Part shown: one piece after another, positions 28,728 to 38,098 of the stretch
Numbering within the stretch: the stretch's first letter is position 1
Layout of the letters: the number at the start of each line of letters is the position of its first letter
NCBI GenBank assembly: GCA_041689795.1
Contig: JBDNFN010000338.1
Coordinates: 17,065 to 81,064, forward strand
Reading direction: 5' to 3'
Source: Fuerstiella sp041689795
GTDB lineage: Bacteria > Planctomycetota > Planctomycetia > Planctomycetales > Planctomycetaceae
Length of the DNA: 64,000 bases
Made by a program: the position numbers and the translations under genes
Notes under the pieces: model-generated
Told to the model about the DNA's origin: nothing
Seen by the model: the letters and a program-made list of their open reading frames with translations, nothing else
Database searches by the model: none

Positions 28728-28894
28728 GAAGGATATACCGGATTCTTTGGAAAACCCAGTCTGTCTTTACGCAACGCCAACGCTGCAGCAACGTTTCTCG
28801 TCAACGGCGTTGCTCACATGCCGGAAACGTACTGACACAAGCAGAAACGCTGGAAGGTCTTCAAAAGCAGAAATCAACAGCATCTGGTTTTACA

Positions 28895-29233
28895 CTAGAT
28901 GGCTTCCGTACCACTTTCTCCAGTTCGAATTCTCACAACCTGCTCCAGTGAGGAAACGAAAATCTTCCCGTCTCCGACCTGTCCTGTCCTGGCCGATTCG
29001 CAGATCGCGTTTACCGCGGCCTCCACTTCGTTTTCGCCAACGACCACTTCCATTTTCACTTTGGGCATGAAATCAACAGTGTACTCGGCACCACGGTATG
29101 TTTCCTTGTGCCCACGCTGTCGCCCAAAACCTCTGACTTCGGAAACGGTCATCCCCTGCACGCCCATTGTGGTCAACGCAGTCTTCACGTCTTCCAACTT
29201 GTAATGCCGGATGATTGCCTCTAATTTTTTCAT
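28895..29233 (-). CDS. glnB: Nitrogen regulatory protein PII
   Basis: 112 residues, the canonical length. MKKLEAIIRHYKLEDVK start, G-V-Q-G-MTVSEVRGFGRQ loop, and the T-loop YRGAEYTVDF with the uridylylation site Tyr51; the C-terminal signature TGQVGDGKIFVSSLEQVVRI is complete. ATG 29233 has AAGG upstream; the open frame extends further but runs through the promoter. It senses ATP/ADP and 2-oxoglutarate and controls nitrogen assimilation. A sigma-54 promoter stands about 85 nt upstream of the start. Confidence 0.96.
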   Translation of the reverse strand: MKKLEAIIRHYKLEDVKTALTTMGVQGMTVSEVRGFGRQRGHKETYRGAEYTVDFMPKVKMEVVVGENEVEAAVNAICESARTGQVGDGKIFVSSLEQVVRIRTGESGTEAI

Positions 29234-29328
29234 AATCGCCTTACTTTCACACAAACGAAAATACAGAGCCACGGTCGTCCCAGGGCGATGGTGGTCTTTA
29301 CGACGTATAGTCCCTGTTCCAAACCTAG

Positions 29329-29343
29329 GCAATTCACGTGCCA
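29329..29343 (-). promoter_or_regulatory. Sigma-54 (-24/-12) promoter of glnB
   Basis: On the minus strand the sequence TGGCACGTGAATTGC reads TGGCACG, four bases, TTGC: an exact match to the sigma-54 consensus with correct spacing. Transcription would start near 29317, about 85 nt before the glnB ATG. It indicates NtrC-type control by nitrogen status. No clear NtrC activator sites were identified. Confidence 0.8.
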
Positions 29344-29547
29344 TAGCAAAAAGTTGGGCAAAGGTGAGCTTCACGCCCGCCATCTGCGCAATCTGAAGGC
29401 ACAAAGCACACAAACCAGGCATGTAATCACGGATCGACAATATTTTACCGCGGTGTGATACCATTATGGCGTAACTGTTTTTACGTCCCGCTTGTCGACT
29501 TCTGCCAGACTACTGGGGTTGAGCACCCACGGAATCAGAATTTCCTC

Positions 29548-30555
29548 ATGCTTTACTTCGCCATCATCGCAACGATTGGCTGTCTTCTGGGTCGATTGGG
29601 CGCCGGTTGGGCGGCAACCATGCTAGCGGACATGAACAACGGTGGTTTGATCAGTTGCCTCAATTGCAAATCACCGCCGACTGCCTGGCAGCGATGGCTA
29701 AGCTTGAAACCAGTTCGTTGTTCGTGCCGGAATGCTGCAACAATTTACTGGCATCTGCTGTCCAGCGTCGGACTCGGCGCGACATTTCTGATGTTCGCGT
29801 GGTTGCTGTTGGATCCTGCAACGCACTGCCAGAACATTCATGAAGTTCAGCCTTCAAGCTCGTTGCTGTTCTCGCGACTGCCGTTTCACCTGACACTCAT
29901 ATTCCTACTGTGGGTGGCAACGTTGACCGATCTGCTTGATTACGTCATTCCGGACGAAATTATCTGCAGTGGAATTCTAATTGCCATAGTCGCCGCGTTC
30001 GTCACCGGCGATTTGCAGATGATTCATATATGGGTAAACTGGGATGAAGCGTTGGTCAGCCTCGATGGCCCGTACCTGCCTGAATGGATGAAGAATCAGC
30101 AGCACCTGCACGGAATCGCGTGGAGCACTGCAGGACTGACGGCTGGCGCGTTAATCACCTGGCTTGTTCGGTGGATGTCTCACGCTATTCTTCGATATCC
30201 AGCTTTGGGCTTGGGCGATGTGACGTTGATGGCCCTTGTCGGTTCGTTTATCGGATGGCAGCCAACACTCTGCGTCCTTGCAGTCGCTCCGTTGGTCGGG
30301 CTGGTCATCGGAATGCTGGCATGGTTTGCCACTGGACGCACGTTTGTTGCCTTCGGTCCATACCTGACTTTTTCCGCGTTGCTGGTAATCTGCAGCTGGC
30401 GTTGGTTATGGGCCGACTACTTTACGTTGCGTGACATATTTAGTCACTGGCCGTCCATTCTTGGACTGATAGGTATCGCATTTCTCACGCTGTTTGTCCT
30501 GTTGGTTGTGCTGCGAATTTTTCGCTCGCTGCCCACGGCAAGTTTGAAGCGATGA
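29548..30555 (+). CDS. Type IV prepilin peptidase (A24 family)
   Basis: 335 residues from ATG 29548; a GTG at 29455 opens a longer version whose extra 31 residues lack family features. Many membrane helices are present. The two catalytic aspartates are in LTDLLDYVIPDEI and GLGDVTLMALVGSFIGW, the standard GxGD-type aspartyl protease motif. It cleaves and may methylate prepilin-like proteins such as the DUF1559 protein at 12852. The N-terminal methylase part has one cysteine pair region (CLNCKSPP and CSCRN) that could bind zinc. It is transcribed divergently from glnB. Confidence 0.9.
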   Translation: MLYFAIIATIGCLLGRLGAGWAATMLADMNNGGLISCLNCKSPPTAWQRWLSLKPVRCSCRNAATIYWHLLSSVGLGATFLMFAWLLLDPATHCQNIHEVQPSSSLLFSRLPFHLTLIFLLWVATLTDLLDYVIPDEIICSGILIAIVAAFVTGDLQMIHIWVNWDEALVSLDGPYLPEWMKNQQHLHGIAWSTAGLTAGALITWLVRWMSHAILRYPALGLGDVTLMALVGSFIGWQPTLCVLAVAPLVGLVIGMLAWFATGRTFVAFGPYLTFSALLVICSWRWLWADYFTLRDIFSHWPSILGLIGIAFLTLFVLLVVLRIFRSLPTASLKR

Positions 30556-30616
30556 CAGTCAGATTTCGCGGGCACAGCGTTACAGTCGCTGTTGTTAATT
30601 ATCAGCGAATTTCGGC

Positions 30617-31114
30617 TTAAATCATGTCCAGCTTATGATGCTGTCGTGACGGAGGCTTAGCGCACTCAGCGCATATGCCGTGTGCTTCAAGACGATGCCC
30701 TCTCATGCGAAAGCCCATCTCCATGGCAACCCGTTCCAAAATTGCTGAGATTTCTTCGTTGCGAAACTCAATCAGCTTACCGCACTTCTCGCAAATGAAG
30801 TGATCGTGCTGAGGATAACCGTAATCATGCTCGTACACTTCACGATCGTTGGCCCGAGCCACTTTGCGAATCAGGCCGGCTTCTTCCAGTTGAGCGATTG
30901 TGCGATAAACAGTTGCGCGGCTGACACGGCGGCCGTCCTGAGGCTTATCAAGTCGAGCGACGATTTCATCGACATCAAAGTGCTCATGATCCGAGAATAT
31001 CTCGCGCACGATAATTTCGCGTTCTTGAGTCAGGCGTTTACTACGGGTCGCCAGAAACTCTCGAAATTTTTCTTCGGGCGAAACGGCCACATTTTTGGGA
31101 GCAAAACTGCCCAC
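30617..31114 (-). CDS. Fur-family metal-dependent transcriptional regulator
   Basis: 165 residues from GTG 31114, chosen because GAGG lies 6 nt before it; an in-frame TTG at 31177 is longer. The winged helix is RLTQEREIIVREIF to SRATVYRTIAQLEEAGLI. The dimer domain has HDHFICEKCGKLIEF and a second CxxC near the C-terminus (CAEC), giving the structural zinc site. It represses iron, zinc or peroxide genes depending on subtype; which one cannot be decided. It stands directly before the decayed PepSY gene region on the same strand. A TATAAT box lies at 31213-31218 on the minus strand. Confidence 0.93.
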   Translation of the reverse strand: MGSFAPKNVAVSPEEKFREFLATRSKRLTQEREIIVREIFSDHEHFDVDEIVARLDKPQDGRRVSRATVYRTIAQLEEAGLIRKVARANDREVYEHDYGYPQHDHFICEKCGKLIEFRNEEISAILERVAMEMGFRMRGHRLEAHGICAECAKPPSRQHHKLDMI

Positions 31115-31323
31115 GGTAAACCTCAACTCATCAAACTGCGAAACAAAAGCGACAGTATAGCGCCACAAGGTCGCCAATCGCTAGAACTACGCAGCCCTAT
31201 CGTTGACATTTCATTATAGTCACCCCGACGGAAAACATCGGCAAACGGCGAAAATGAGACTGACAGCCGGCCAATGAACCATTGTCGGCTGCGAGCCGGC
31301 TCTGTCTCAGACCGTTCGACTCT

Positions 31324-33022
31324 TTAGCGGCCACCTGACTGCAACTGCTGAATCAACATCCCGATTTTCACGAATGCCTGAAATGACTCAACCGGAATAC
31401 TTGATCGTACCGAAAGTCGTTGCGGTTCTGCCATTAGAGAAAATCCAGCGTAACTCTTAGGCAACTCAAGAGCCTCCAACTGGTCTTCCTGAAGCGGAAT
31501 CGGCAATGCGCCAGTCGAAACGATCAGCTTTGCGAAACCCAGAAACGACGAAGGCATATCAACCAGAATTATAAGATTCGCCTTTTCCGGTAGTCTGCCG
31601 CGGGCACTCAGCAGTTTCGCGTCGGACCAGAACTCTGACTTCAGTAGTCGCTGCATAGCGGCCATTCCGCCACCCGTTGCCTGATACATGACGTCGTCTT
31701 TCGCGACAATTCTTTGCGTCATCCCATTGGGCCCGTACAGCTTTCCATTAATTGCCTTCTGCATACCGAGCGGATCAAGTTCCGGAGGAACGGTTTGCTG
31801 AAAAGTTAAAAATGTCGACAGACTGACCATCAATTTGCTCAGCATTCAATTTCAATGACTGACGCTGCCGAATTCCGGCGATTTCATATTCGATGTCCCC
31901 ACCCCAAGGCCGCGAACGCCTCGCGAATTTTTTCTACGGGGCCGACTTCAGTTATCCCGAACATCGTCATCGCACCTTCATCGCTTAAAGCCAGATTCCC
32001 GCCGCCGGCGATTGTGCCAAACTTCGCATCCTGCATGATCGTCAACGACTGAGCAAACTTTTCTCTCATTAATTCGTCGACCGGCATTTGGGCCATCAAC
32101 CGCTCGGCATAACCAAGAAATGCTTCCGTGTTGCCGTGTATTCCCCAGTACATCATTTGACGCTCTGGTACGAACTTCATGATGGCCATCTCGTTTACCG
32201 GATGCAATTTCAGAATTCTGTCGGTGCTGCTATCCGGAGTCACCGTCAGAAGCTCATCAACCTGCAGACTGTCGTCGGTAAACTTCAGACTGACAACAAG
32301 TGCTGTCGAATCACTAACTCCCGGCAATACTCCGCGGCCCATTTTTCAATACATGTCCCAAACATAATTGAGATCAATCTTTCCATCACCGGCTGGCACC
32401 TGACTCGCTATGGCATCGATAAATTCATCAAGGTTGGTTTCGGCGGCCTCAAGTTTGTCCGCAAAGATCTGCTTCAGCGAAGCAACGTTTACGAATGTGG
32501 CCAGATGCGCGGCATTCAGTAAATCAGTGTTCCTTCTATCAATGATGCTTGAAATCGGTTGTACGGTTCCTCCCAGGCAGGCTTGGACATGTTCAATCTG
32601 TGACGCACTTCGCGAGTACGCCACCCATTTATCTTTCTCAACAAACTGAAAACCGGCGTTCACACCCTTTCGCATCTTCGCAGCGTCGGTTGCAGGAATC
32701 AGAAGCACAATATCGGGTGGTCCGACTGGCTGAGCGAACAGCGCCAGATACCAATCGCGGCTCATATCGACTCCGGCCAGCGTTGGATTACTGATAACCA
32801 TTCCCAACGACGGCGCCAGAGCCGGAATCATCCCGCCGAAGCCGGGCTGAACCAGATTCACAAAGGCGGCAAGGTCAGTCGACGTCGTATCTGGTGCCTG
32901 CAATCGAATCACTACAGAAGCATCAACGGAATTATCTCGAATGCGTCTGCCCCCAAGGCTGACGGCCGATTCAGCAGAACAGACGACGCAATCAGAATCA
33001 ACATTATCAAACGGTGACTCAT
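31324..33022 (-). pseudogene. Decayed secreted protein gene (about 565 codons)
   Basis: Signal peptide MSHRLIMLILIASSVLLN...ALGAD begins at 33022. Near 32935 the frame shifts to the one continuing as DASVVIRLQAPDTT. An in-frame TGA interrupts at 32346-32348 (DMY-stop-KMGRG). Near 31893 the sequence shifts frame after AALGWG, continues as EYEIAGIRQRQ...NAEQIDGQSVDIFNF, and shifts again near 31810 to QQTVPPELDPLGMQKAING, then ends normally at 31324. Three frameshifts and one stop mean the gene is broken. The family is unknown; it looks like a planctomycete secreted protein. The three larger fragments would appear as separate hypothetical ORFs in automatic annotation. Confidence 0.8.
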
Positions 33023-33278
33023 ACTCCATTCTTTCAACAATAGACAAACAGAAAATGGCAACTCAAAACGTGCGAGTTTCCACTTCACCTTCGACTGGCA
33101 CTGCCAACGCAGCAATACGAATGTCAGATCACTTTAGCGACAAACTTTCAGTGTGCTGCAGGAACAGTGTGCTGCAGGAACAAAAGCGTCATCCAATCAA
33201 ATCGACACGCCCACAAATCACGGTGTAAGTGATTCTGAATCAAAGAATTCCCCGAAACACATGAGCCGACTGAAGTCG

Positions 33279-33991
33279 CTAATCCCGATTAGTGACTGTT
33301 ACGCGATCTAAGCTGATGTCGCCATTTTTTCCGACAAGAAACACAACCCGCGACTTTGAAACATCCAGTACGGTTCCGGTGACTGTCAGTTCTGGGCCAT
33401 TGTCAAAGCGAGCTATGACATTGTTGCCATCAAGCACGATTTGCACATGGTGCCATGAACCATCCAAACCGTTTGCAGCCTGTCTTGCCAGAGACTCGAT
33501 TCGATAAAACGAAGGGTCATCCAATTGTAGTTTTGTCGGAGCTATCCGTTTGCCACCATTCGCGTCTCGCTTTTTCTTCTGGGCCAGTTTAGATCCGGGG
33601 TCGCCACGATCCTGCATTAGTTCCACGCGTTTCGGAGTGACGGCAAAACGTAATAAATGAGCCTGACCGCCGAACTGCGAATCGCCGTCAACCAGAAACA
33701 GAAAGTAGCCATTTCCGTTGGCAAACCTAACATCGAATTCGATGGCCAGATTATGCCCGGAAACAGGCACGCCAATTGATGGCCCATGGCTGTCATCCGG
33801 CTGAGCGACACATCGCAATGCACCTTCAAAATACTGAACGACTTCGGTCGCCCACCAGGCCGCCAGTTCTGAGGCAGAACGTCTGCACCGAAGTTCTCGT
33901 CGATCAAAATCGACGCTTCCTTAGCGTGAAGCGTCTGAAAGCCGAGCCACGAAGCTGCAAAACAGAGAATCAAATAATTTGACAGCTTCAT
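33279..33991 (-). pseudogene. Frameshifted secreted LamG/DUF1080-like protein gene
   Basis: Starts with signal peptide MKLSNYLILCFAASWLGF at 33991 and reads ILIDENFGADVLPQNWRPGG. Near 33820 the frame changes: the C-terminal part is in a second frame as RCVAQPDDSHGPSIGVPV, then LAIEFDVRFANGNGYF, and later GSWHHVQIVLDGNNVIARFDNG. The latter resembles concanavalin-like sugar or polysaccharide-binding folds (LamG, DUF1080). One frameshift is enough to break it; a sequencing error cannot be excluded here, but the neighbours on both sides are also broken. Confidence 0.7.
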
Positions 33992-33996
33992 CGTAT

Positions 33997-35111
33997 TCAG
34001 GCCCACCCGGTAATTTGGTCGATGATCGAGTTCACTTCAAGAAATTCAGGAATAGCCGTTTTCTGCCGTCGGACGCTCGTCCAGAAAACACACAAATTGA
34101 AGTTCGGGAAATGCATCCATCTAAGACACCAGCCTATAGCCGGTTGTCGCGTAAAAATCATAAACGCTAAATACATTACCGTCGCGGTCACCAGACTAAA
34201 AACAATAACAACACTGCCCAGCAATCGGCTGCGTTTCAGTTGCCATCACATAAAAATGCCGGTCAATCCCCAACACACCATGGCAATGGCCATTGCGTCG
34301 ACTGCCAACGACCAAAACATTCTGCCGTTCCAGTGCGGCGGTCGACCGTGCGACGTATGCAGTCGCATTAGAAAATGACGTGGTGTCATTCCATCCTGGC
34401 CTGTATATTTTGTCACATCAATGTGTCCGTCCTTTAGCACATAAGTAAGTCTTGCCGGTTCGCCGGCGACGTTGGCCAGAAAGTTCCGCTTAGTTCAGCC
34501 AAACGGCTTAAGAGTGCCTTCAGACTCACTCCCCACCGAAGTAAGCACTTACTGTGCCGATGCCTGAGCCGCGTCGAGTGGATTCGGATCCGGCGTGATA
34601 TTAGGAATATCGTTCAACAGCGTCTCACGCAACTCATCGTTCTTCGGATGAGTCAGCACACGAGCGGCCTTGCTGACAGGATCGATATGCACCACCTGCC
34701 TGATCCGGATGCGTTGACTTCAAACATTACTTCATTGCTGAATTCAGATCCATGATCCACTGGTATCGTGATGATGTGTCGCTCGTGTCCCTGCAAGGTG
34801 TCAACCACCTGCTGAGCCAGCTCGACTGAAGACGGAAACTAGACCATCGCGGAATCGACCGAGGCAGCGGCGTCGACATGCTGGATCGACATATCCGAAA
34901 ACAGGCTTTGATGACTAAACATTACTCCCGTGATACCGTACAGGAACACCTACGGAAGCAGAAACAAACCCGAGTACAAATGAATTCGTCTAATCAGAAT
35001 CTTCACGCGGGACCACGGCAACCGCCGATGCTGACCTCCACTATCTTCAGTCGTTAAAGAAACCCTAGCGCGTTCCAAAACGTCCGGCTTAGACACAGCA
35101 TCAGCTATCAC
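33997..35111 (-). pseudogene. Decayed PepSY-associated transmembrane protein gene
   Basis: Reading from a possible GTG at 35111, one frame gives RVKILIRRIHLYSGLFLLP, TAG, VFLYGITGVMFSHQSLFS, a second TAG after DSAMV, then a frameshift near 34700. The shifted frame gives VVHIDPVSKAARVLTHPKN, a TAA, PFG-TGA-TKRNFLANVAG, the segment PPHWNGRMFWSLAVDAMAIA, and GIFM-TGA-WQLKRSRLLGSVV. This is the layout of PepSY-TM proteins (iron-uptake related): a helix with GITGVMFSHQ, an external PepSY part and C-terminal helices. At least three stops stand where Trp is expected (TGG to TGA or TAG). It is clearly non-functional. Confidence 0.85.
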
Positions 35112-35283
35112 CAGTTCGCTCCCCCCCCCCGAACAGATAAGCCCAAAGGCCGATCTTAACTATCAAGGGTCGTGCTTCGGAAGTGACGTCGGACAATTTC
35201 CCGATCGTAAACCGCGTGATTTTCGTGACCTGATCAGTCAACCGTTGAGATCGAAGAAGCGGAATCACGCTTCGCAGCATCAT
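35101..35283 (-). CDS. Small ORF overlapping the end of the FlgM-like gene, doubtful
   Basis: 60 residues, MMLRSVIPLLRSQRLTDQV and onward, with the start overlapping the TGA of the FlgM-like gene (ATGA arrangement), which suggests coupled translation. Near the end it reads through a run of ten C/G bases (GGG codons) and overlaps the start of the PepSY pseudogene. No family recognised; a chance ORF is as likely. Confidence 0.3.
   Translation of the reverse strand: MMLRSVIPLLRSQRLTDQVTKITRFTIGKLSDVTSEARPLIVKIGLWAYLFGGGERTGDS
35121..35130. repeat. Homopolymer of ten C
   Basis: Ten consecutive C on the plus strand, at the junction of the small ORF and the PepSY pseudogene start. On the minus strand the G-run stands 9 nt before the GTG and could mimic a ribosome site; length changes would alter frame or spacing. 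Confidence 0.9.
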
Positions 35284-35549
35284 TCCTGCGGTTCATCGTC
35301 GATTGATTCCAGCATGCGGTTCAAAGCTTTGTCGAGCAACTCGTCCGAATCGTAAGCTCCGGCGTCGATCGCCTTCCGAATAGCTTCCAGCTTCTCAACT
35401 CGCAACAGTTCGGCTTCGTGATGTGAAATACCGGAAACCTGCTGAATAGGATTCGGGTCATTAGCCGCTGCATCAACTGGGTCGGCGACCTTCGACCCAA
35501 TTGGACTCGAATCAACTTCACGAAGGCGATTATGAGATATTGAAGACAT
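35280..35549 (-). CDS. FlgM-like anti-sigma-28 factor
   Basis: 89 residues. The C-terminal half (ELLRVEKLEAIRKAIDAGAY, then SDELLDKALNRMLESI) fits the FlgM pattern R-x-E-K-V-x-x-I-R-x-A-I-x-x-G-x-Y, the sigma-28-binding helices. The N-terminal half is flexible and polar, as in FlgM. It would hold FliA-type sigma factor inactive. No flagellar genes are nearby; stand-alone FlgM-like proteins are frequent in planctomycetes. Confidence 0.7.
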   Translation of the reverse strand: MSSISHNRLREVDSSPIGSKVADPVDAAANDPNPIQQVSGISHHEAELLRVEKLEAIRKAIDAGAYDSDELLDKALNRMLESIDDEPQE

Positions 35550-35753
35550 AGGCCCCGCTTAAAACGAACTTATCTGCCTGAACGCTAATCGACGCACTGG
35601 GCCAAATGGTACGACTGATTCAAGCCATAGTCCACTTGAATAGTCGGCAAAACATGGTTCAAAGCATTTCCACCAGACGCAACGACCATGCTGACGTCAC
35701 CTTGCGAGAATTCCGATCGCCGTAAGTCGCACTACACTAAGTTGACATTCGCG

Positions 35754-36752
35754 TCATTCGACAGACGGTGTTTCACCAAACATTGCCAGAATACCTGCTG
35801 GGATCTCAAATTTCTCGGGCTTCTTCTGCACCTTCGCGTTGATTTTTGTCGGCAGCTTTTGGCTTTTCTTCTTCACCGCGCTCTGCAGTAGACCCTCCAC
35901 CAAATTACCGAATTCCCGCACAGCGCCGCCTTTGGCGTGTCCCACACTTCGAAGGCTAAAGCCCTCCAGTCTAGCCGTCGCCGTTCCCAAATGCGGCAGC
36001 ACTCTCAGCTTATTGCCATCATCTGTTCTTAATAAGTCGCTGCGGAACTGAAGATCTGCTGCAAAGGCGACATCAGCCACAACATCAGCGCTGACGCTGT
36101 ATAGTCTTGCGCCGTAATTCCACCGCTGTTGACGCCCGGTCGCACGTAGACGCAATCTTGCGGTCACGCGGTAACGTGGCACGCCTCGATCGATCTTTGG
36201 CAGCAAAGCAATAGCCAGCTGAAAGTGTTTCTGAGGATCCACCAGCGTCGCATCGACTCGCTGCCAGGTACCGTGATTGACCTCTTTCCAGCGGCGCGAT
36301 GTATCGATTTTCAGTCCCTTCATTTTGACGTTCAATCCGGACTGTACTCGCTTTTGATTTCCCCAGTCGTCGTCGTCAGAATACGTTTCAGGCAACAGCA
36401 TCAGAGCCATGCCTTTGATGAACTGAACGGCTTCGGGTGACATTGGTATTTCGTCGGACAGACCTTGTACAGTAACCGTTTCAATAGCGGGAATATCGCC
36501 GTCTGGAGTCGCGTTCGATTGCAGAATATGGCCATCGTCAACGTAAGCAGGTTCACGTTGCTGCCGAAGATCACCATCAGCAACCAGTGAAGCCTCGCCA
36601 GGCAGTCCGTCCTCAGCAGTCAACTCGTCCGATGCAACAACAGCAAAACGGCCGTTCACGATCAAAAACGCGACCAACACAAATACGGGCACCCCAAACG
36701 AAAATGGTGCGACTCGAAATGTTGTCAACAAATTCCATTTTTCATGAACCAT
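35754..36752 (-). CDS. Hypothetical secreted or anchored protein
   Basis: 332 residues from ATG 36752, chosen because AAGGAA stands 6 nt upstream; the frame is open to 36788. After the N-terminus (MVHEKWNLLTTF) a hydrophobic segment FGVPVFVLVAFLIVNGRFAVVASDE acts as signal peptide or anchor. An acidic, low-complexity stretch follows, then a globular domain with HFQLAIALLPKIDRGVPRYRVTARLRLRAT and a basic C-terminus (KKKSQKLPTK). I do not recognise a named family; similar proteins seem restricted to planctomycetes. It precedes ltaE on the other side by only 45 bp in the opposite transcription order, so the two may be co-transcribed from ltaE (upstream) into this gene. Confidence 0.75.
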   Translation of the reverse strand: MVHEKWNLLTTFRVAPFSFGVPVFVLVAFLIVNGRFAVVASDELTAEDGLPGEASLVADGDLRQQREPAYVDDGHILQSNATPDGDIPAIETVTVQGLSDEIPMSPEAVQFIKGMALMLLPETYSDDDDWGNQKRVQSGLNVKMKGLKIDTSRRWKEVNHGTWQRVDATLVDPQKHFQLAIALLPKIDRGVPRYRVTARLRLRATGRQQRWNYGARLYSVSADVVADVAFAADLQFRSDLLRTDDGNKLRVLPHLGTATARLEGFSLRSVGHAKGGAVREFGNLVEGLLQSAVKKKSQKLPTKINAKVQKKPEKFEIPAGILAMFGETPSVE

Positions 36753-36797
36753 GATCGTTCCTTCAATCCTGCACCCTGACAACCGCAAATCGCAGAC

Positions 36798-37871
36798 TCA
36801 CTTCGAATACGGCCCCGATCCAACCAGCGCCTGCAGAGCAAATCCGGTCTCCACACAATCTCTAACAGCATAAATTACGACAGCGATATCAGATTCTCGC
36901 ACATCCAAATGCGTGACCATCCGAACTCGCTGACCGCCCATGGGGCCAACCAACACGCCGCGTTCACGAAGAGCGGCAGCAAACTGCACGGCCGTTCCTG
37001 ATTCTGCATCCAGTTCCAGAAAAACGAGATTCGATTCTGTGTGCTCCGGCCACGCAGTAATTCCGTCGATCGCCGAAAGACCGAGCGACAGCTGTTTCGC
37101 ATTATCGTGATCCTGCTGCAACCGGTCTACGTGATTTTCCAGAGCATAAATCGCTGCGGCGGCCACAATTCCGGATTGCCGCATGGCCCCGCCGAACATT
37201 TTTCGTGCTCGACGAGCCAATCGGATTTCTTCCTTTGAACCGACCAGAATCGATCCCACCGGGCAACCCAACCCCTTACTAAAGCAGATCGACACCGTAT
37301 CAAAACAGGCTGCCATATCTGACGGAGAATAGCCGCCACCGATGGTCGCGTTGAAAAAACGTGCTCCATCCAGATGCATTTTCAAGCCAAGTGACGAAGC
37401 CCATTCGGAAACGTCCTGCAATTGCTGCAGCGGATAGATAAATCCGCCAGCAATATTTGTTGTATTTTCCAGACAAACCAGACGTGTGCGACAATAATGC
37501 TGGTCGTCAACGCGTGGCTTATCCTGCAGATCAGCCACGCTCAACATTCCCCGCGGAGCGGCAATTTGTCGCACCGTCACGCCGCTTAATGCAGCAGGCC
37601 CGCCAGCTTCGAAAATGCCGATATGTCCGGTTTCGTTAATCAGCAGTTCGTCGCCGGGAAGACAGTGAGCTCGCACACCCATTTGATTGGTTTGCGTTCC
37701 TGAACAGCCAAACACGGCCGCTTCTTTGCCGAGTAATTCGGCCATCATCGCTTCCAGACGATTTACGGTTGGGTCTTCGCCCATTACATCGTCGCCCACT
37801 TCCGCGTCCATCATGGCCTGCTTCATGGCGATGGTCGGGCGAGTCACGGTATCACTTCTTAGGTCAATCAT
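36798..37871 (-). CDS. ltaE: Low-specificity L-threonine aldolase
   Basis: 357 residues. Fold-type I PLP enzyme: IDLRSDTVTRPT at the N-terminus, CSGTQTNQMG, LENTTNIAGG, LDGARFFNA and the PLP lysine Lys199 in CFSKGLGCPVGS. This set is specific for threonine aldolases of the beta-eliminating lyase family. It splits L-threonine (or allo-threonine) to glycine and acetaldehyde. It is divergent from hisD with about 230 bp between the starts. Confidence 0.94.
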   Translation of the reverse strand: MIDLRSDTVTRPTIAMKQAMMDAEVGDDVMGEDPTVNRLEAMMAELLGKEAAVFGCSGTQTNQMGVRAHCLPGDELLINETGHIGIFEAGGPAALSGVTVRQIAAPRGMLSVADLQDKPRVDDQHYCRTRLVCLENTTNIAGGFIYPLQQLQDVSEWASSLGLKMHLDGARFFNATIGGGYSPSDMAACFDTVSICFSKGLGCPVGSILVGSKEEIRLARRARKMFGGAMRQSGIVAAAAIYALENHVDRLQQDHDNAKQLSLGLSAIDGITAWPEHTESNLVFLELDAESGTAVQFAAALRERGVLVGPMGGQRVRMVTHLDVRESDIAVVIYAVRDCVETGFALQALVGSGPYSK

Positions 37872-38098
37872 CTTAAAATCCCGGTGATTTTTCGCCGATG
37901 TCGCGGATCAGAATGCTCACCGATGAGACAAACTCTGCAGGATCCGCGGGAAACGCACAATTCCCGCAGAAAAACGCCGCGCCCAGACTGTACTTCCGTC
38001 TCGTGGGCGGTTCAATCTCGACACGCATTCAGAAACCAATCGCTGCAAGACAACCATTTCGCAGCGGCGCTACGATAGTAACAACAGCACTCAAAACC

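Noticed and set aside
28665..28791. N-terminal extension of glnD
   Set aside because: The extension consists of the glnB terminator hairpin and U-tract and has no GlnD similarity.
31203..31220. TTGACA and TATAGT on the plus strand as a promoter
   Set aside because: The spacing is only 6 bp; the minus-strand TATAAT at 31213-31218 is a better -10 candidate for the Fur-family gene.
32346..32348. In-frame TGA in the secreted-protein remnant as a second selenocysteine site
   Set aside because: The context DMY-TGA-KMGRG is not a redox motif, no SECIS-like stem with a G-loop was seen after it, and the same gene has three frameshifts.
34245..34247. TGA in the PepSY remnant as selenocysteine
   Set aside because: The family has Trp here, and TAG and TAA stops plus a frameshift occur in the same gene; simple decay explains it.
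37898..38098. N-terminal extension of hisD
   Set aside because: The 67 extra residues lack HisD similarity and occupy the divergent promoter region of ltaE and hisD.
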